Source: JAJYKN01 sp045403145
GTDB taxonomy: Bacteria; Nitrospirota; UBA9217
Assembly (NCBI GenBank): GCA_045403145.1
Contig: JAXIPA010000255.1
Location: 1-10,268 of the forward strand
Reading direction: 5' to 3'
Length of the DNA stretch: 10,268 bases
The notes under the pieces are model-generated. The model did no database searches and was not told the DNA's origin. It saw only the letters and a list, made by a program, of their open reading frames with translations. A program made the position numbers and the translations under genes. This document shows positions 1 through 6,854 of the stretch, in pieces (position 1 is the first letter of the stretch; each line of letters opens with the position of its first letter).

Positions 1-230
1 TCTACGTTCTTCACCTCTTTTAATATGATGTCCTGTTCGCGAAGGCGGGTTTCAGCCCTGGTTTTTTCCCCCTCGAGAGCGACAATTTTGTTTTGCTGCA
101 TGTTCCAAAAAAACCACATCCCCATCACGACCAGAATAAGACCCAGCAGGGCGAGCAATAACTGCTGCCGGAGATCAATGACTTTCTTTGGCGGCTTTTT
201 CTTGGTAGGCAGTAGATTTATTTTAATCAT
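1..230 (-). CDS. pilN: PilN, type IV pilus inner-membrane assembly protein (N-terminal part, cut by window edge)
   Basis: The first 76 codons of a gene that continues beyond position 1. The protein begins MIKINLLPTKKK, the typical PilN opening (short hydrophobic INLLP stretch, then lysines). One membrane segment follows at about residues 24-42 (LLLALLGLILVVMGMWFFW), then the start of a charged, probably coiled-coil periplasmic stretch (EGEKTRAETRLREQD). In the type IV pilus family, PilN binds PilM through its cytoplasmic INLLP tail and pairs with PilO in the periplasm to align the assembly platform. The ATG overlaps the pilM stop codon as ATGA, so the two are probably translationally coupled. 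A purine-rich AGGAGG lies about 11 nt upstream, inside pilM. The identification rests on the N-terminus plus position after pilM; a GspL/PilN-like relative is the alternative. Confidence 0.88.
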   Translation of the reverse strand, partial: MIKINLLPTKKKPPKKVIDLRQQLLLALLGLILVVMGMWFFWNMQQNKIVALEGEKTRAETRLREQDIILKEVKNV

Positions 231-1279
231 CGATCCCCTGGCCTCCTGATCGCGAGCCCCACTGCTACGGCGCACAAGTGGGCCGAGTCTGCTATAAATT
301 CGGGATCAAACCGCTTCGGGTCGATTTTAACGTTCTTGAATGGATTGCTCACCTCTACGGGTATCTCCAGACGTTCGGACAGCGTGGCGGTAAAATTTCC
401 GATCCGTGCGCACCCGCCGGAAACCAAAACCCGGGAAACCTTCTCGCTCCCTGTCGTGGAGCGGAAAAACTCGAATGAACGCTGGGTTTCGGAGACGATA
501 TCGTCGGTCACGGACATCATCACGCTTGCGATCTGTTCCTTATCCGCCCCTTCAACCTCCCCCCCGCGCTTCACTTTTTCCGCATCTTCATAGGGCAGAC
601 CGAAGTCCCTCTGGAGGGCCTCCGTATACCGATTGCCGCCGACCGTGATATCGCGCGTGAAAATCGACATCCCGTCCTTCAAAATATTGATGTTCATCAC
701 CGATGCGCCGATATTCAGAAGGGCCGTCGTTCCGGACTCAATGTCGTAATTGAGCTCATACATGTTCGCCAGGGCAAATGCATCGACATCCATTACCACC
801 GGCTCCAGACCCGCCTCCTTCACGAGGTTCACATAATCGTTGATTTTGTCTTTTTTGACCGCGACAAGCAGAACGTCGGCCTGTCCCTCCGTTGCGCCGG
901 GACCGAGTTTCTGAAAATCCACATTCACATCGTCGATCGAGAAAGGAATATACTGCTCCGCTTCCCATTTGATCGACTCGGCAAGCTCTTCATCGGTCAT
1001 GTCCGCCACGGAAACTCGTTTAATAATGACCGAGCTTCCGGAGACGGAGATCACAACCTCTTTGGTCGTCACCTTTTGCGCCGCCAGGAGTTCCTTGATT
1101 GCCTCCACAACCCGTCCGGCATCCATGACCGCGCCTTCCACGATGACCTCGGGTGGAAGCGGAACCATGCCGAATTTCATCAGTTGGTAGTTCCGGTTCG
1201 AACCCTTCAACTGAGCGAGTTTGATAAACGTGGATCCGATGTCCAGCGCGATCGGTTCTATTTTCTTCAAAAAAAGCAT
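227..1279 (-). CDS. pilM: PilM, type IV pilus assembly ATPase-like protein (actin/FtsA fold)
   Basis: A 350-residue protein of normal PilM length. It shows the actin-fold nucleotide-binding motifs: phosphate-1 loop DIGST at residues 13-17, phosphate-2-like NIGAS at 189-193, and the adenosine motif VSGGCARIG at about 286-294. PilM is a cytoplasmic protein that binds the PilN N-terminal tail and links the inner-membrane PilNO complex to the PilB/PilT motors and PilC in type IV pilus assembly (also used for competence in some bacteria). The next gene starts in the stop codon and is PilN-like, which confirms the family. A GGAG lies 4 nt upstream of the ATG. The gene sits 29 bp after a small MerR-type regulator on the same strand, so the two are likely co-transcribed from the promoter at 1562-1589. 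No defect is visible. Confidence 0.95.
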   Translation of the reverse strand: MLFLKKIEPIALDIGSTFIKLAQLKGSNRNYQLMKFGMVPLPPEVIVEGAVMDAGRVVEAIKELLAAQKVTTKEVVISVSGSSVIIKRVSVADMTDEELAESIKWEAEQYIPFSIDDVNVDFQKLGPGATEGQADVLLVAVKKDKINDYVNLVKEAGLEPVVMDVDAFALANMYELNYDIESGTTALLNIGASVMNINILKDGMSIFTRDITVGGNRYTEALQRDFGLPYEDAEKVKRGGEVEGADKEQIASVMMSVTDDIVSETQRSFEFFRSTTGSEKVSRVLVSGGCARIGNFTATLSERLEIPVEVSNPFKNVKIDPKRFDPEFIADSAHLCAVAVGLAIRRPGDR

Positions 1280-1308
1280 CCTGACTCCATAAGGAAAAAT
1301 ACGCCCCT

Positions 1309-1509
1309 TCAGCCGGCGCTCTTGCTTTTCATGATCTTCTCAATTTGCTTCAGATTGCTGTCGCTGTACACTCTCCAGCCACGCCAGTCCCGCTCAACCC
1401 CGCTCAGCAGCCCTTCGCTCTCCCACCGGAACAGTGTGGCGCGCGAGATATCGAAGCGGTCGCAGATCTCGATGGTTTTGTATTTCTTTACGCTCTTGCG
1501 GGTAACCAT
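1309..1509 (-). CDS. Small MerR-type helix-turn-helix DNA-binding protein
   Basis: A 66-residue protein consisting almost only of a MerR-type DNA-binding domain. KTIEICDRFDISRATLFRWE (residues 11-30) reads as the helix-turn-helix, followed by EGLL and the wing, then WRVYSDSNLKQIEKI (45-59), which matches the MerR pattern of Arg-x-Tyr followed by a Leu/Ile-rich helix. No effector-binding or long dimerisation domain follows, so it is a minimal regulator like those of phages, excisionases or MlrA-type N-termini. I start it at the ATG at 1509, which has a GAGGG about 5 nt upstream; an upstream in-frame ATG at 1545 would add 12 residues but has no ribosome-binding site. It precedes pilM by 29 bp and may control this pilus operon, possibly through the palindrome at 1533-1556. 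The target is inference. Confidence 0.8.
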   Translation of the reverse strand: MVTRKSVKKYKTIEICDRFDISRATLFRWESEGLLSGVERDWRGWRVYSDSNLKQIEKIMKSKSAG

Positions 1510-1532
1510 GATGCCCTCGCTGGATAGTTTAC

Positions 1533-1556
1533 CTATAATACTCATATTAAGTATAG
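1533..1556. promoter_or_regulatory. Imperfect inverted repeat at the predicted transcription start: possible operator
   Basis: The ends of this 24-bp stretch match as inverted repeats (CTATAAT on the plus strand and its near-complement at the other end, 6 of 7 positions), around an AT-rich centre. It lies directly downstream of the -10 box at 1562-1567, so it covers the predicted start of transcription and the early leader. Such placement is typical of a repressor site. Binding by the MerR-type protein encoded just downstream is inference; the arms are short and the region is AT-rich, so chance is possible. Confidence 0.35.
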
Positions 1557-1561
1557 TTACG

Positions 1562-1589
1562 ATGATACTGAGAATAAGCTGGTTGTCAA
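1562..1589 (-). promoter_or_regulatory. Sigma-70 type promoter for the regulator-pilM-pilN operon
   Basis: On the minus strand there is a perfect -35 box TTGACA (1584-1589), a 16-bp spacer, and a -10 box TATCAT (1562-1567, five of six consensus positions). Runs of A (about 1590-1611) lie directly upstream of the -35 box, as in an UP element that contacts the RNA polymerase alpha subunit. Transcription would start near 1555, about 45 nt before the regulator ATG at 1509. This is one of the best-matching promoters in the window. Confidence 0.65.
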
Positions 1590-1688
1590 GTTTTTTTTTA
1601 ATTTTTTTACAACTAAAATATGATGTACGATATATGGTGGATGCGCGGGAGGGAGAATGCTATATATGGGCTGCGCTAATTCACTCAG

Positions 1689-2333
1689 TTACGCCACATA
1701 GAACAAAATAGTGCAATAGTGACACGCGCTGCCCGCGAGTACAAAGAAGTGAAAGATCTCGTGGCCGTAGGGAAGTTTTTCGTCCAGGGCGTAAAACACA
1801 ACCCCGATGGTGTAGCTCAGCCCTCCGGCGACCAGCCATGCCACGCCGGCGAACGGAAGGGCGCGCGCAAGAGGGCGGATGGCCGTGACAACGAGCCAGC
1901 CCATGAGAAGATACAGAACAACCGAAAGAATACTCCTTCGTCTCGCGGCAAGGAGGTCCTGGAGCATGCCGACAAGGGCCAATCCCCAGATAATGCCGAA
2001 AAGCCACCACCCCCGGACACCGCGCAGCGTCACGAGGGTAAAGGGAGTATAGGTCCCCGCAATGAGCAGATATATTGCGGCATGATCGAGAGTCTGGAAT
2101 ATCGTCCTGGCTTTTCCTTGCGTGCTGTGATAGAGCGCGGAGAAAAAATAAAGCGCCACCAGCGTCACGCCGTAGACGCTGAAACTGACTATCTTCCACG
2201 GGTCGCCCAGCCGCGCGGCGTGCACAACGAGCACGACAAGTCCCGCGAGCGCGAGGGCCGTTCCGATCAAATGGCTGATACTGTTGAGACGTTCGTCCGG
2301 ATACATAGAGTCAAAATTTATTATAACATCCAC
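1689..2333 (-). CDS. Hemolysin III / PAQR family seven-helix membrane protein
   Basis: A 214-residue very hydrophobic protein of the usual length for the hemolysin III family (TIGR01065/PAQR fold). The family hallmarks are present in order: ERLNSISHLIG at residues 14-24, SALYHS at 65-70, LDHAAIYLLIAGTYTPF at 82-98, and the C-terminal PYGHEIFHFF with later SACHY (188-206). His69, His191 and His195, with Asp83, correspond to the zinc-binding set known from PAQR receptors. About seven membrane helices are apparent. The family is named after a Bacillus cereus haemolysin, but most members are housekeeping membrane proteins of unclear function; a role as toxin is not implied. It stands alone between the cooS terminator and the pilus operon. 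The start is not certain: an in-frame ATG at 2306 (residue 10) is the alternative, and neither has a strong ribosome-binding site. Confidence 0.9.
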   Translation of the reverse strand: MDVIINFDSMYPDERLNSISHLIGTALALAGLVVLVVHAARLGDPWKIVSFSVYGVTLVALYFFSALYHSTQGKARTIFQTLDHAAIYLLIAGTYTPFTLVTLRGVRGWWLFGIIWGLALVGMLQDLLAARRRSILSVVLYLLMGWLVVTAIRPLARALPFAGVAWLVAGGLSYTIGVVFYALDEKLPYGHEIFHFFVLAGSACHYCTILFYVA

Positions 2334-2360
2334 TCATGCTCCAGGCAATGAGCATCGGAA

Positions 2361-2390
2361 AGAAAAAAGGAGAGGCCCGAAAGCCTCTCC
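2361..2390 (-). terminator. Rho-independent terminator of the CODH cluster
   Basis: On the minus strand a perfect 8-bp stem (GGAGAGGC with GCCTCTCC, plus-strand 2369-2376 and 2383-2390) closes a 6-nt loop and is followed at once by TTTTTTCT. It lies 33 bp after the cooS stop codon. This is a textbook intrinsic terminator and indicates that cooS is the last gene of its transcript, so the hemolysin III gene is expressed separately. Confidence 0.92.
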
Positions 2391-2423
2391 CTGATGACGA
2401 TAATACGATTTTATTCGGCGTCC

Positions 2424-4415
2424 TTAGACGTTTTCTCCGTGGGGTGTTGCAAAAGAAGCCGCGCGGCGCGCCGCCATATCCATGAGCACCCGCTCGGTGC
2501 CGAAGCGGCCCGGCTCGTACTTACGGATCTTCAGCTTCTCGCGCGCGGTGTCGATGAGCTTCAAGGCCTGTTCGAGGATCTTCCCCGGGTCTTCTTCAAA
2601 GTAGAAACCTGCGGTCACCATGTCCCACCACTTGTTTTCCATGATGTCCTTGAGCGTTTTGCTGGCGCTGACCGGCGATCCCGCGCCGAAGATGATCGGC
2701 ACCCCGGAGGCAACGAAATACGTCCCGATCGCGATGGCCTTTTCGCTCATCCACTCGGGTGCGATGCCGACGGCGGGAAGGCCGCCGATGTCGTCACCAA
2801 GCCCGCCCGCCTCGGCGATGTGGGACGCGATCGTCAGGATACGCGAGTTATCCACGCAGGACCCGAGATGAAGCACCGGCGGAATACCGATGGCCTCGCA
2901 GACCTCGCGAAGACCCTTGCCTGCGTTCTCCAGCGCGTTTTCCGGGGTCATGTAGCCCGCTTTTGCCGAGGCATGCGCCGAGCACCCGGTCTGAACGACA
3001 AGTACGTCGTTTTTGATAAATTCGCGAGCAAGGAAGTTGTGCAGGCTGTCCTGGCTGATCCGGGGATTGTTGCAGCCCGCAAGACCCACCACGCCGCGAA
3101 TGCGCCCGGCGATAATGGCGTCGTTCAGCGGCCGGTAGGAACCGCGAAACGTGCCGCCCTGCATATACTCGATGTACTCGTCGGAGAACCCGGCGATCAT
3201 ATCGGCCGGTTTTACGTTTATGTGACCTCTATCTTCTTTCCTGCGGTTCTGGAAGTTGTCGATGGCAAGCCGGACTGCCTTCTTGGCGATATCGAGACCA
3301 TGATGCTCGTCGTATTCGATATGAACGGCATCCTTCATTTTCCCCTTCGGCGTCGTCGTGATGATCTTCGTATGGTATTTCTTCGACAGCTCGCCGATGG
3401 CGGGCATGATGCACTGAACGTCAACCACCATGGCCTCTACCAGTCCGGTCAGAATGCCGAGTTCCTGCTGCAGGAAGCCCCCTGCCGTGGAGATGCCGTG
3501 CCGTATGAGAATTTCATTCGCCGTGCAGCACATGCCGACAAGATTGACGCCTTTGGCGCCCTTGGACTGGGCATAGGCCGTGATCTCCGGATCGTCTACG
3601 GCGACAACCAGCATTTCCGCAAAGGACGGCTCATGCCCGTGCACCACGAGGTTAACATGGTCCTCCTTGAAGATGTCGAGGCCGGCCTTCGCCCTGATCG
3701 GTTTGGGGGTCCCGAACAGGATATCCGAGATATCCGTGCCCATCATGGAACCTCCCCAGCCGTCCGCCAATGCGGCGCGCATGGCGCCGAGCATGATGTT
3801 GTTCGCTTCCTGGTCCACGCCCATGGTTGTGCGGTGCATCATCTCCACCACTTCTCGGTCAATCGCGCGGGGCGCGATGCCGAGCTTTTTCCAGATCTCC
3901 TGCCGCCTTTTGGGTGCGCGGGACAGGTATGCAAGCTCTCCCCGCTGCTGACCGAACTGCTCCAGGAACTTGAGCGCCACCTTCTCTGCGACCTCGTTCA
4001 CGGACTTGCCTTCGACATTGATATCGAGGTAGCCAGCCACGCGGTTCAGCTTGCGCACGTCCTTGATCTGGAAATCCTTGGCCTCCCCGCGCGCCACGGC
4101 AAGCAGAGTGTTCGCAAGGTCCCTCGCATGGTCCGAATGAGCGGCCGTGCCTGCGGCCACCATGCGCGCGAAGTTCCTCGCCGTTACCACAGGCAGGGAT
4201 GCGCCGCACACGCCCTCGGCTTCGTCCTCCTTGCCCACGAGCCTGCAAGGGCCCATGTGGCACATCTTGCAGCAGGCGCCCTGGTGCCCGATGGGGCAGG
4301 GTTTAAGCCTCTCCGCGCGGTCAAACGATGTCTCTATTTTTTTCTGCGAAGCCACCTTGAGAATGGCCTGCGCAGCCGGGTCAACAGACTTAAGATCTTC
4401 TCTCATAACGTTCAA
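2424..4415 (-). CDS. cooS: Anaerobic Ni-Fe-S carbon monoxide dehydrogenase catalytic subunit CooS
   Basis: Oxidises CO with water to CO2, two protons and two electrons (reversible), as a cytoplasmic homodimer. The 663 residues match monofunctional CooS length (about 630-640), not the acetyl-CoA synthase-bound form. All cluster ligands appear: Cys40 and Cys48 for the shared D cluster; Cys49, Cys52, Cys57 and Cys70 for the B cluster; and for the Ni-Fe C cluster His261 (VHGHEPSF), Cys296 or 297 (GMCCTAN), Cys335 (VDVQCIMP), Cys448 (GLAGCNNP), Cys478 (QTGCSAHA) and Cys520 (LGSCVDNSR). The catalytic acid/base residues His93 and Lys559 (MSEKAIAIG) are also present, so activity is expected. Two starts are possible: TTG at 4415, only 3 nt after AAGGAG, or ATG at 4406, 12 nt after it. 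It is the last gene after an NADH-dehydrogenase-like set and is followed by a terminator. No cooF or cooC adjoins it. Confidence 0.97.
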   Translation of the reverse strand: MNVMREDLKSVDPAAQAILKVASQKKIETSFDRAERLKPCPIGHQGACCKMCHMGPCRLVGKEDEAEGVCGASLPVVTARNFARMVAAGTAAHSDHARDLANTLLAVARGEAKDFQIKDVRKLNRVAGYLDINVEGKSVNEVAEKVALKFLEQFGQQRGELAYLSRAPKRRQEIWKKLGIAPRAIDREVVEMMHRTTMGVDQEANNIMLGAMRAALADGWGGSMMGTDISDILFGTPKPIRAKAGLDIFKEDHVNLVVHGHEPSFAEMLVVAVDDPEITAYAQSKGAKGVNLVGMCCTANEILIRHGISTAGGFLQQELGILTGLVEAMVVDVQCIMPAIGELSKKYHTKIITTTPKGKMKDAVHIEYDEHHGLDIAKKAVRLAIDNFQNRRKEDRGHINVKPADMIAGFSDEYIEYMQGGTFRGSYRPLNDAIIAGRIRGVVGLAGCNNPRISQDSLHNFLAREFIKNDVLVVQTGCSAHASAKAGYMTPENALENAGKGLREVCEAIGIPPVLHLGSCVDNSRILTIASHIAEAGGLGDDIGGLPAVGIAPEWMSEKAIAIGTYFVASGVPIIFGAGSPVSASKTLKDIMENKWWDMVTAGFYFEEDPGKILEQALKLIDTAREKLKIRKYEPGRFGTERVLMDMAARRAASFATPHGENV

Positions 4416-4418
4416 AAA

Positions 4419-4434
4419 CTCCTTCCTAAAGGAG
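4419..4434 (-). promoter_or_regulatory. Hairpin that masks the cooS Shine-Dalgarno sequence
   Basis: In the minus-strand transcript CTCCTT (plus 4429-4434) pairs perfectly with AAGGAG (plus 4419-4424) across a TAGG loop. AAGGAG is the only good ribosome-binding site for cooS. If the 6-bp stem forms, translation of cooS would be damped unless the stem is melted, for example by a ribosome, a protein or raised temperature. The pairing is visible in the sequence; the regulatory role is inference. Confidence 0.45.
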
Positions 4435-4464
4435 ATGCGTCATCCCCTGATTACAAACCTTTAC

Positions 4465-4493
4465 ATTATACAAAAAAACAGGCAAAAAAACCA
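4465..4493 (-). promoter_or_regulatory. Possible internal promoter for cooS
   Basis: A perfect TATAAT (plus 4465-4470) lies on the minus strand about 50 nt before the cooS start, followed by G. The -35 region at 17 bp spacing is TGGTTT and matches poorly, but the stretch is T-rich. This would let cooS be transcribed on its own in addition to read-through from the operon promoter. It may also be a chance match in AT-rich sequence. Confidence 0.35.
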
Positions 4494-4545
4494 CAGGAAG
4501 TTTACAGCCGCCACATTGAATTTTCTGCCGTATCTTGTTGAGTTT

Positions 4546-4569
4546 CTTCAGGATATGTTATTCCTGAAG
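4546..4569 (-). repeat. Perfect inverted repeat across the stop codon of the nuoG-like gene
   Basis: Two perfect 8-bp arms (CTTCAGGA at plus 4546-4553 and its reverse complement at 4562-4569) flank an 8-nt loop that holds the TAA stop codon of the NuoG-like gene. No run of T follows, so it is not a standard intrinsic terminator. It could protect the 3' end of the upstream mRNA after processing or slow read-through into cooS; either role is inference. Confidence 0.5.
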
Positions 4570-6717
4570 CGCAGGCTGCTTGACCACCATGACTTTGGCA
4601 ACGCCTGATCCCGACAACAGCCCCTCGTTCATGACGAGCAAAAGGCCTGACGCGGACACTGCGACGAACCGCACCGCTTCCGCCGCAACAGGCTTAAAGG
4701 TTGGTGCGCCGAGTTTGCCTGCCTTAACTTTCTTGACCCCGGCTGCGACGTCCTTAAGTTTGAAGCCTTTCGTCCCGTTGATCATCTGCGACAGTTCGGC
4801 CGCGATGTCAGCGCCGTCCTTCGCCTCTCCTGCGGCGGCTTGGGTCTGTGAAACGGCCTTGGTCATGCCGTAGGTGTTCATGATCGTCCCCTGCTTTTCA
4901 TACAACGCTGCAAGCGGGAGCACGACGTCCGCCTTTTCCGCAAGTCCGGTCATGTGGCTGGCCAGAACGACCACCATGTCCGATTTGAAGTCAACATCCG
5001 GAGTTGCACCGGCGATCATGAGCGCCTTCATGCCTGATTTCATGTCACGGTATCCCGCGCCGGTCTTCTTGGCCTTCGCAAATCCGGGTCCCCTGTCGGA
5101 CTGACAACCCATCTGCAGAACTCCCAGCGCATTTGCTTCGAGCATCAACGGCAGCACGCCGGCATTTTTGAGGAGTGCAAGGTTCAGCGCCTGCATCGAC
5201 GCCTCCACGCTGCCGGAGATCCCGGTCCCGATCACGACCACCGGCTGTTTCGCGGCGGCATACGCCTTTGCCGCGGCGACAATTTGCTCGGAAGAAACCC
5301 CCGACCCGGAGGCCGCTTCATCGACGCTCACCAGAGCCTTCTTGAGCGCGTCTGCGCCCTTTGCCGCCGGCGACGTGCCTTCAGCCAGAACTGCCGACAT
5401 GAGTCCGGCAAGGAGCACCGGGTCCGATCCCGCTTTCAACTGAAGGAGGATGGCGTTCTGGTGCCCGGCCAGGTCCGTCTTCACCGTGCTGACGACGATC
5501 ACCTTTGCGCCGGCCTGCGCCCTCCTTCGGATCATCACGTCCACTTCCTGGAGCGACTGCTTCTTCTGCGAAGGGTCGGCGCCGATCACGACAACGCAAT
5601 CGGACAATTTCAGGTCAGCGGAGGACGCGATGCAAACGCCGTTGTCTCCGTGCATCGTGCTGAGCGCGGAGATGACCCCGGAGGCGTAGGCGGATGCGGG
5701 CGTATCGATGTTGGAGCTTCCTACCACGTCCCGGGCAAGCGACTGGACTGCGTAGGCCTCTTCGTTCGTGAGCGAACCTGAAGCGATGAACCCGGCATTG
5801 CCGCCCGCTTTCTTGAGCCCGTCGGCGATGATTGAAAGGGCGTCTTCCCAGGTCGTGGCGACGAGTTTGCCGCCCTGCTTCTTCATCGGGGCAGTTACGC
5901 GGTTTGCGGCCCGTAAAGAACCGAAGCCGAAGCGGCCGATGGCGCAGATATAGCCGTTGCCTTCCTTGGCATTCACCTTTACGATCCGGCCGTCCTTGCT
6001 GCTCGTTGTCACGCTGCAGCCCGAGCCGCAGGCGGTGCATACGGTGTCATGTTTTTCGAGCTCCCACTCCCTGCCGTGCTGCCAGCGGTCCCGTTCCATG
6101 ATCGTGTTCACCGGGCAGGCGTCCACACAGGACCCGCAGAAAGTGCAGCCCGATTCGTGGAGCGGCTTGTCCATGGCCGTCGAGACCTTGGTGGTTATAC
6201 CGCGGCCCATGAACTCCAGTACGTTCGTGTTCTGCTCCTTGCAGACCCTGACGCACCGGCCGCAGAGGATGCAATAGTTGTTATCGATGGTGATGAAGGG
6301 GCTCCGGTCGTTCAACTCATAGTTGAAGCTTTTCCTGCCGAAGGACGATTCGCGGATGCCGAGGTCCGCCGCGTAGCGCTGCAGGTCGCAGGCGCCGGCC
6401 TTGGGGCAGGTCATGCAGTCCAGCGGGTGGAAGGAGAGGACGAGGTCGGTCACGAACTTCCTGATCTCCTCGACCTTCGGGGTCTTCGTCTGGACCTTCA
6501 TCCCTTCCTTGGTCCGGGTGGTGCAGCCGGTCATGGGCGACTTCATGCCCTCGATCTCCACCATGCACATGCGGCACGCGCCCACGCCGCGAAGTTCCTT
6601 GATGTGGCACAGGTTCGGGATGTGTACCCCCACGGTCGCGGCCGCGTCAACGAGCGTCATTCCTTCCGGCACCGATACGGCCTTGCCGTCAAACTCCATA
6701 TTCACCATCTTGGTCAT
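4558..6717 (-). CDS. nuoG: NuoG-like iron-sulfur subunit with catalytically empty molybdopterin oxidoreductase domain
   Basis: A 719-residue electron-transfer subunit of the complex I NuoG / formate dehydrogenase alpha superfamily. Domains in order: plant-type [2Fe-2S] (Cys37, 48, 51, 65); His-Cys [4Fe-4S] motif HxxxCxxCxxxxxC (His97, Cys101, 104, 110); two ferredoxin-type [4Fe-4S] sites (Cys149-159 and Cys191-201); and the [4Fe-4S] motif of molybdopterin enzymes (Cys227, 230, 234, 258). A Mo-enzyme-type fold fills the rest. At the place where formate dehydrogenases carry Cys or Sec followed by His, it reads SNIDTPASAYASGV (335-348), so formate chemistry is not expected, as in true NuoG. I start at the ATG at 6717 because GGAGG lies 5 nt upstream; a TTG at 6729 would place that site inside the gene. 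It lies between an iron-sulfur gene and cooS and probably wires CooS to the flavin subunit. Confidence 0.9.
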   Translation of the reverse strand: MTKMVNMEFDGKAVSVPEGMTLVDAAATVGVHIPNLCHIKELRGVGACRMCMVEIEGMKSPMTGCTTRTKEGMKVQTKTPKVEEIRKFVTDLVLSFHPLDCMTCPKAGACDLQRYAADLGIRESSFGRKSFNYELNDRSPFITIDNNYCILCGRCVRVCKEQNTNVLEFMGRGITTKVSTAMDKPLHESGCTFCGSCVDACPVNTIMERDRWQHGREWELEKHDTVCTACGSGCSVTTSSKDGRIVKVNAKEGNGYICAIGRFGFGSLRAANRVTAPMKKQGGKLVATTWEDALSIIADGLKKAGGNAGFIASGSLTNEEAYAVQSLARDVVGSSNIDTPASAYASGVISALSTMHGDNGVCIASSADLKLSDCVVVIGADPSQKKQSLQEVDVMIRRRAQAGAKVIVVSTVKTDLAGHQNAILLQLKAGSDPVLLAGLMSAVLAEGTSPAAKGADALKKALVSVDEAASGSGVSSEQIVAAAKAYAAAKQPVVVIGTGISGSVEASMQALNLALLKNAGVLPLMLEANALGVLQMGCQSDRGPGFAKAKKTGAGYRDMKSGMKALMIAGATPDVDFKSDMVVVLASHMTGLAEKADVVLPLAALYEKQGTIMNTYGMTKAVSQTQAAAGEAKDGADIAAELSQMINGTKGFKLKDVAAGVKKVKAGKLGAPTFKPVAAEAVRFVAVSASGLLLVMNEGLLSGSGVAKVMVVKQPALQE

Positions 6718-6756
6718 AGCAACCTCCAATTAAGAAATCCTTTATTTCAAAATGAT

Positions 6757-6836
6757 AAATCCCAAATAAGGTCCAAATTTCAAGGTTCCATTACCAGAAC
6801 GTTTGGAATTTGATAACTGGAATTTATTTGTGATTT
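6757..6836. repeat. 80-bp nested inverted repeat between two operon genes
   Basis: The outer arms are 13 bp and match at 12 positions (plus 6757-6769, AAATCCCAAATAA, against 6824-6836). Inner arms of 15-16 bp (6774-6788 and 6797-6812) match with one or two changes and one unpaired base around an 8-nt loop. The whole unit is AT-rich compared with the flanking genes and fills most of the 137-bp gap between the accessory iron-sulfur gene and the nuoG-like gene. It would form a long hairpin in the operon mRNA. It has the shape of a small palindromic intergenic repeat or MITE and is built from AAATTCC/GGAATTT-type words. No second copy is apparent in this window. Confidence 0.6.
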
Positions 6837-6854
6837 GCTGCATGGTGCTTGCTT

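Noticed and set aside
1580..1612. Plus-strand terminator suggested by the T-runs
   Set aside because: No stem precedes the T-runs, and no plus-strand gene ends there; the stretch reads better as the UP element of the minus-strand promoter.
1689..2333. A haemolytic toxin
   Set aside because: The family name is historical. The seven-helix PAQR layout and zinc-type His residues point to a housekeeping membrane protein, and no toxin context exists.
2394..4541. A 715-codon open frame on the plus strand opposite cooS, and a similar 644-codon frame opposite the NuoF-like gene (7429-9363)
   Set aside because: Both are antisense shadows of strongly conserved genes in GC-rich DNA. Their translations are rich in His, Arg, Asp and Ala without any recognisable domain.
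4558..6717. Formate dehydrogenase alpha subunit
   Set aside because: The iron-sulfur and fold motifs fit, but the Cys/Sec-His active site is missing and no in-frame TGA exists, so a NuoG-like role fits better.
4558..6717. [FeFe]-hydrogenase (HydA), expected beside HydB/HydC-like subunits
   Set aside because: The N-terminal clusters are alike, but none of the H-cluster Cys motifs of HydA is present; the C-terminal part is the molybdopterin-type fold.
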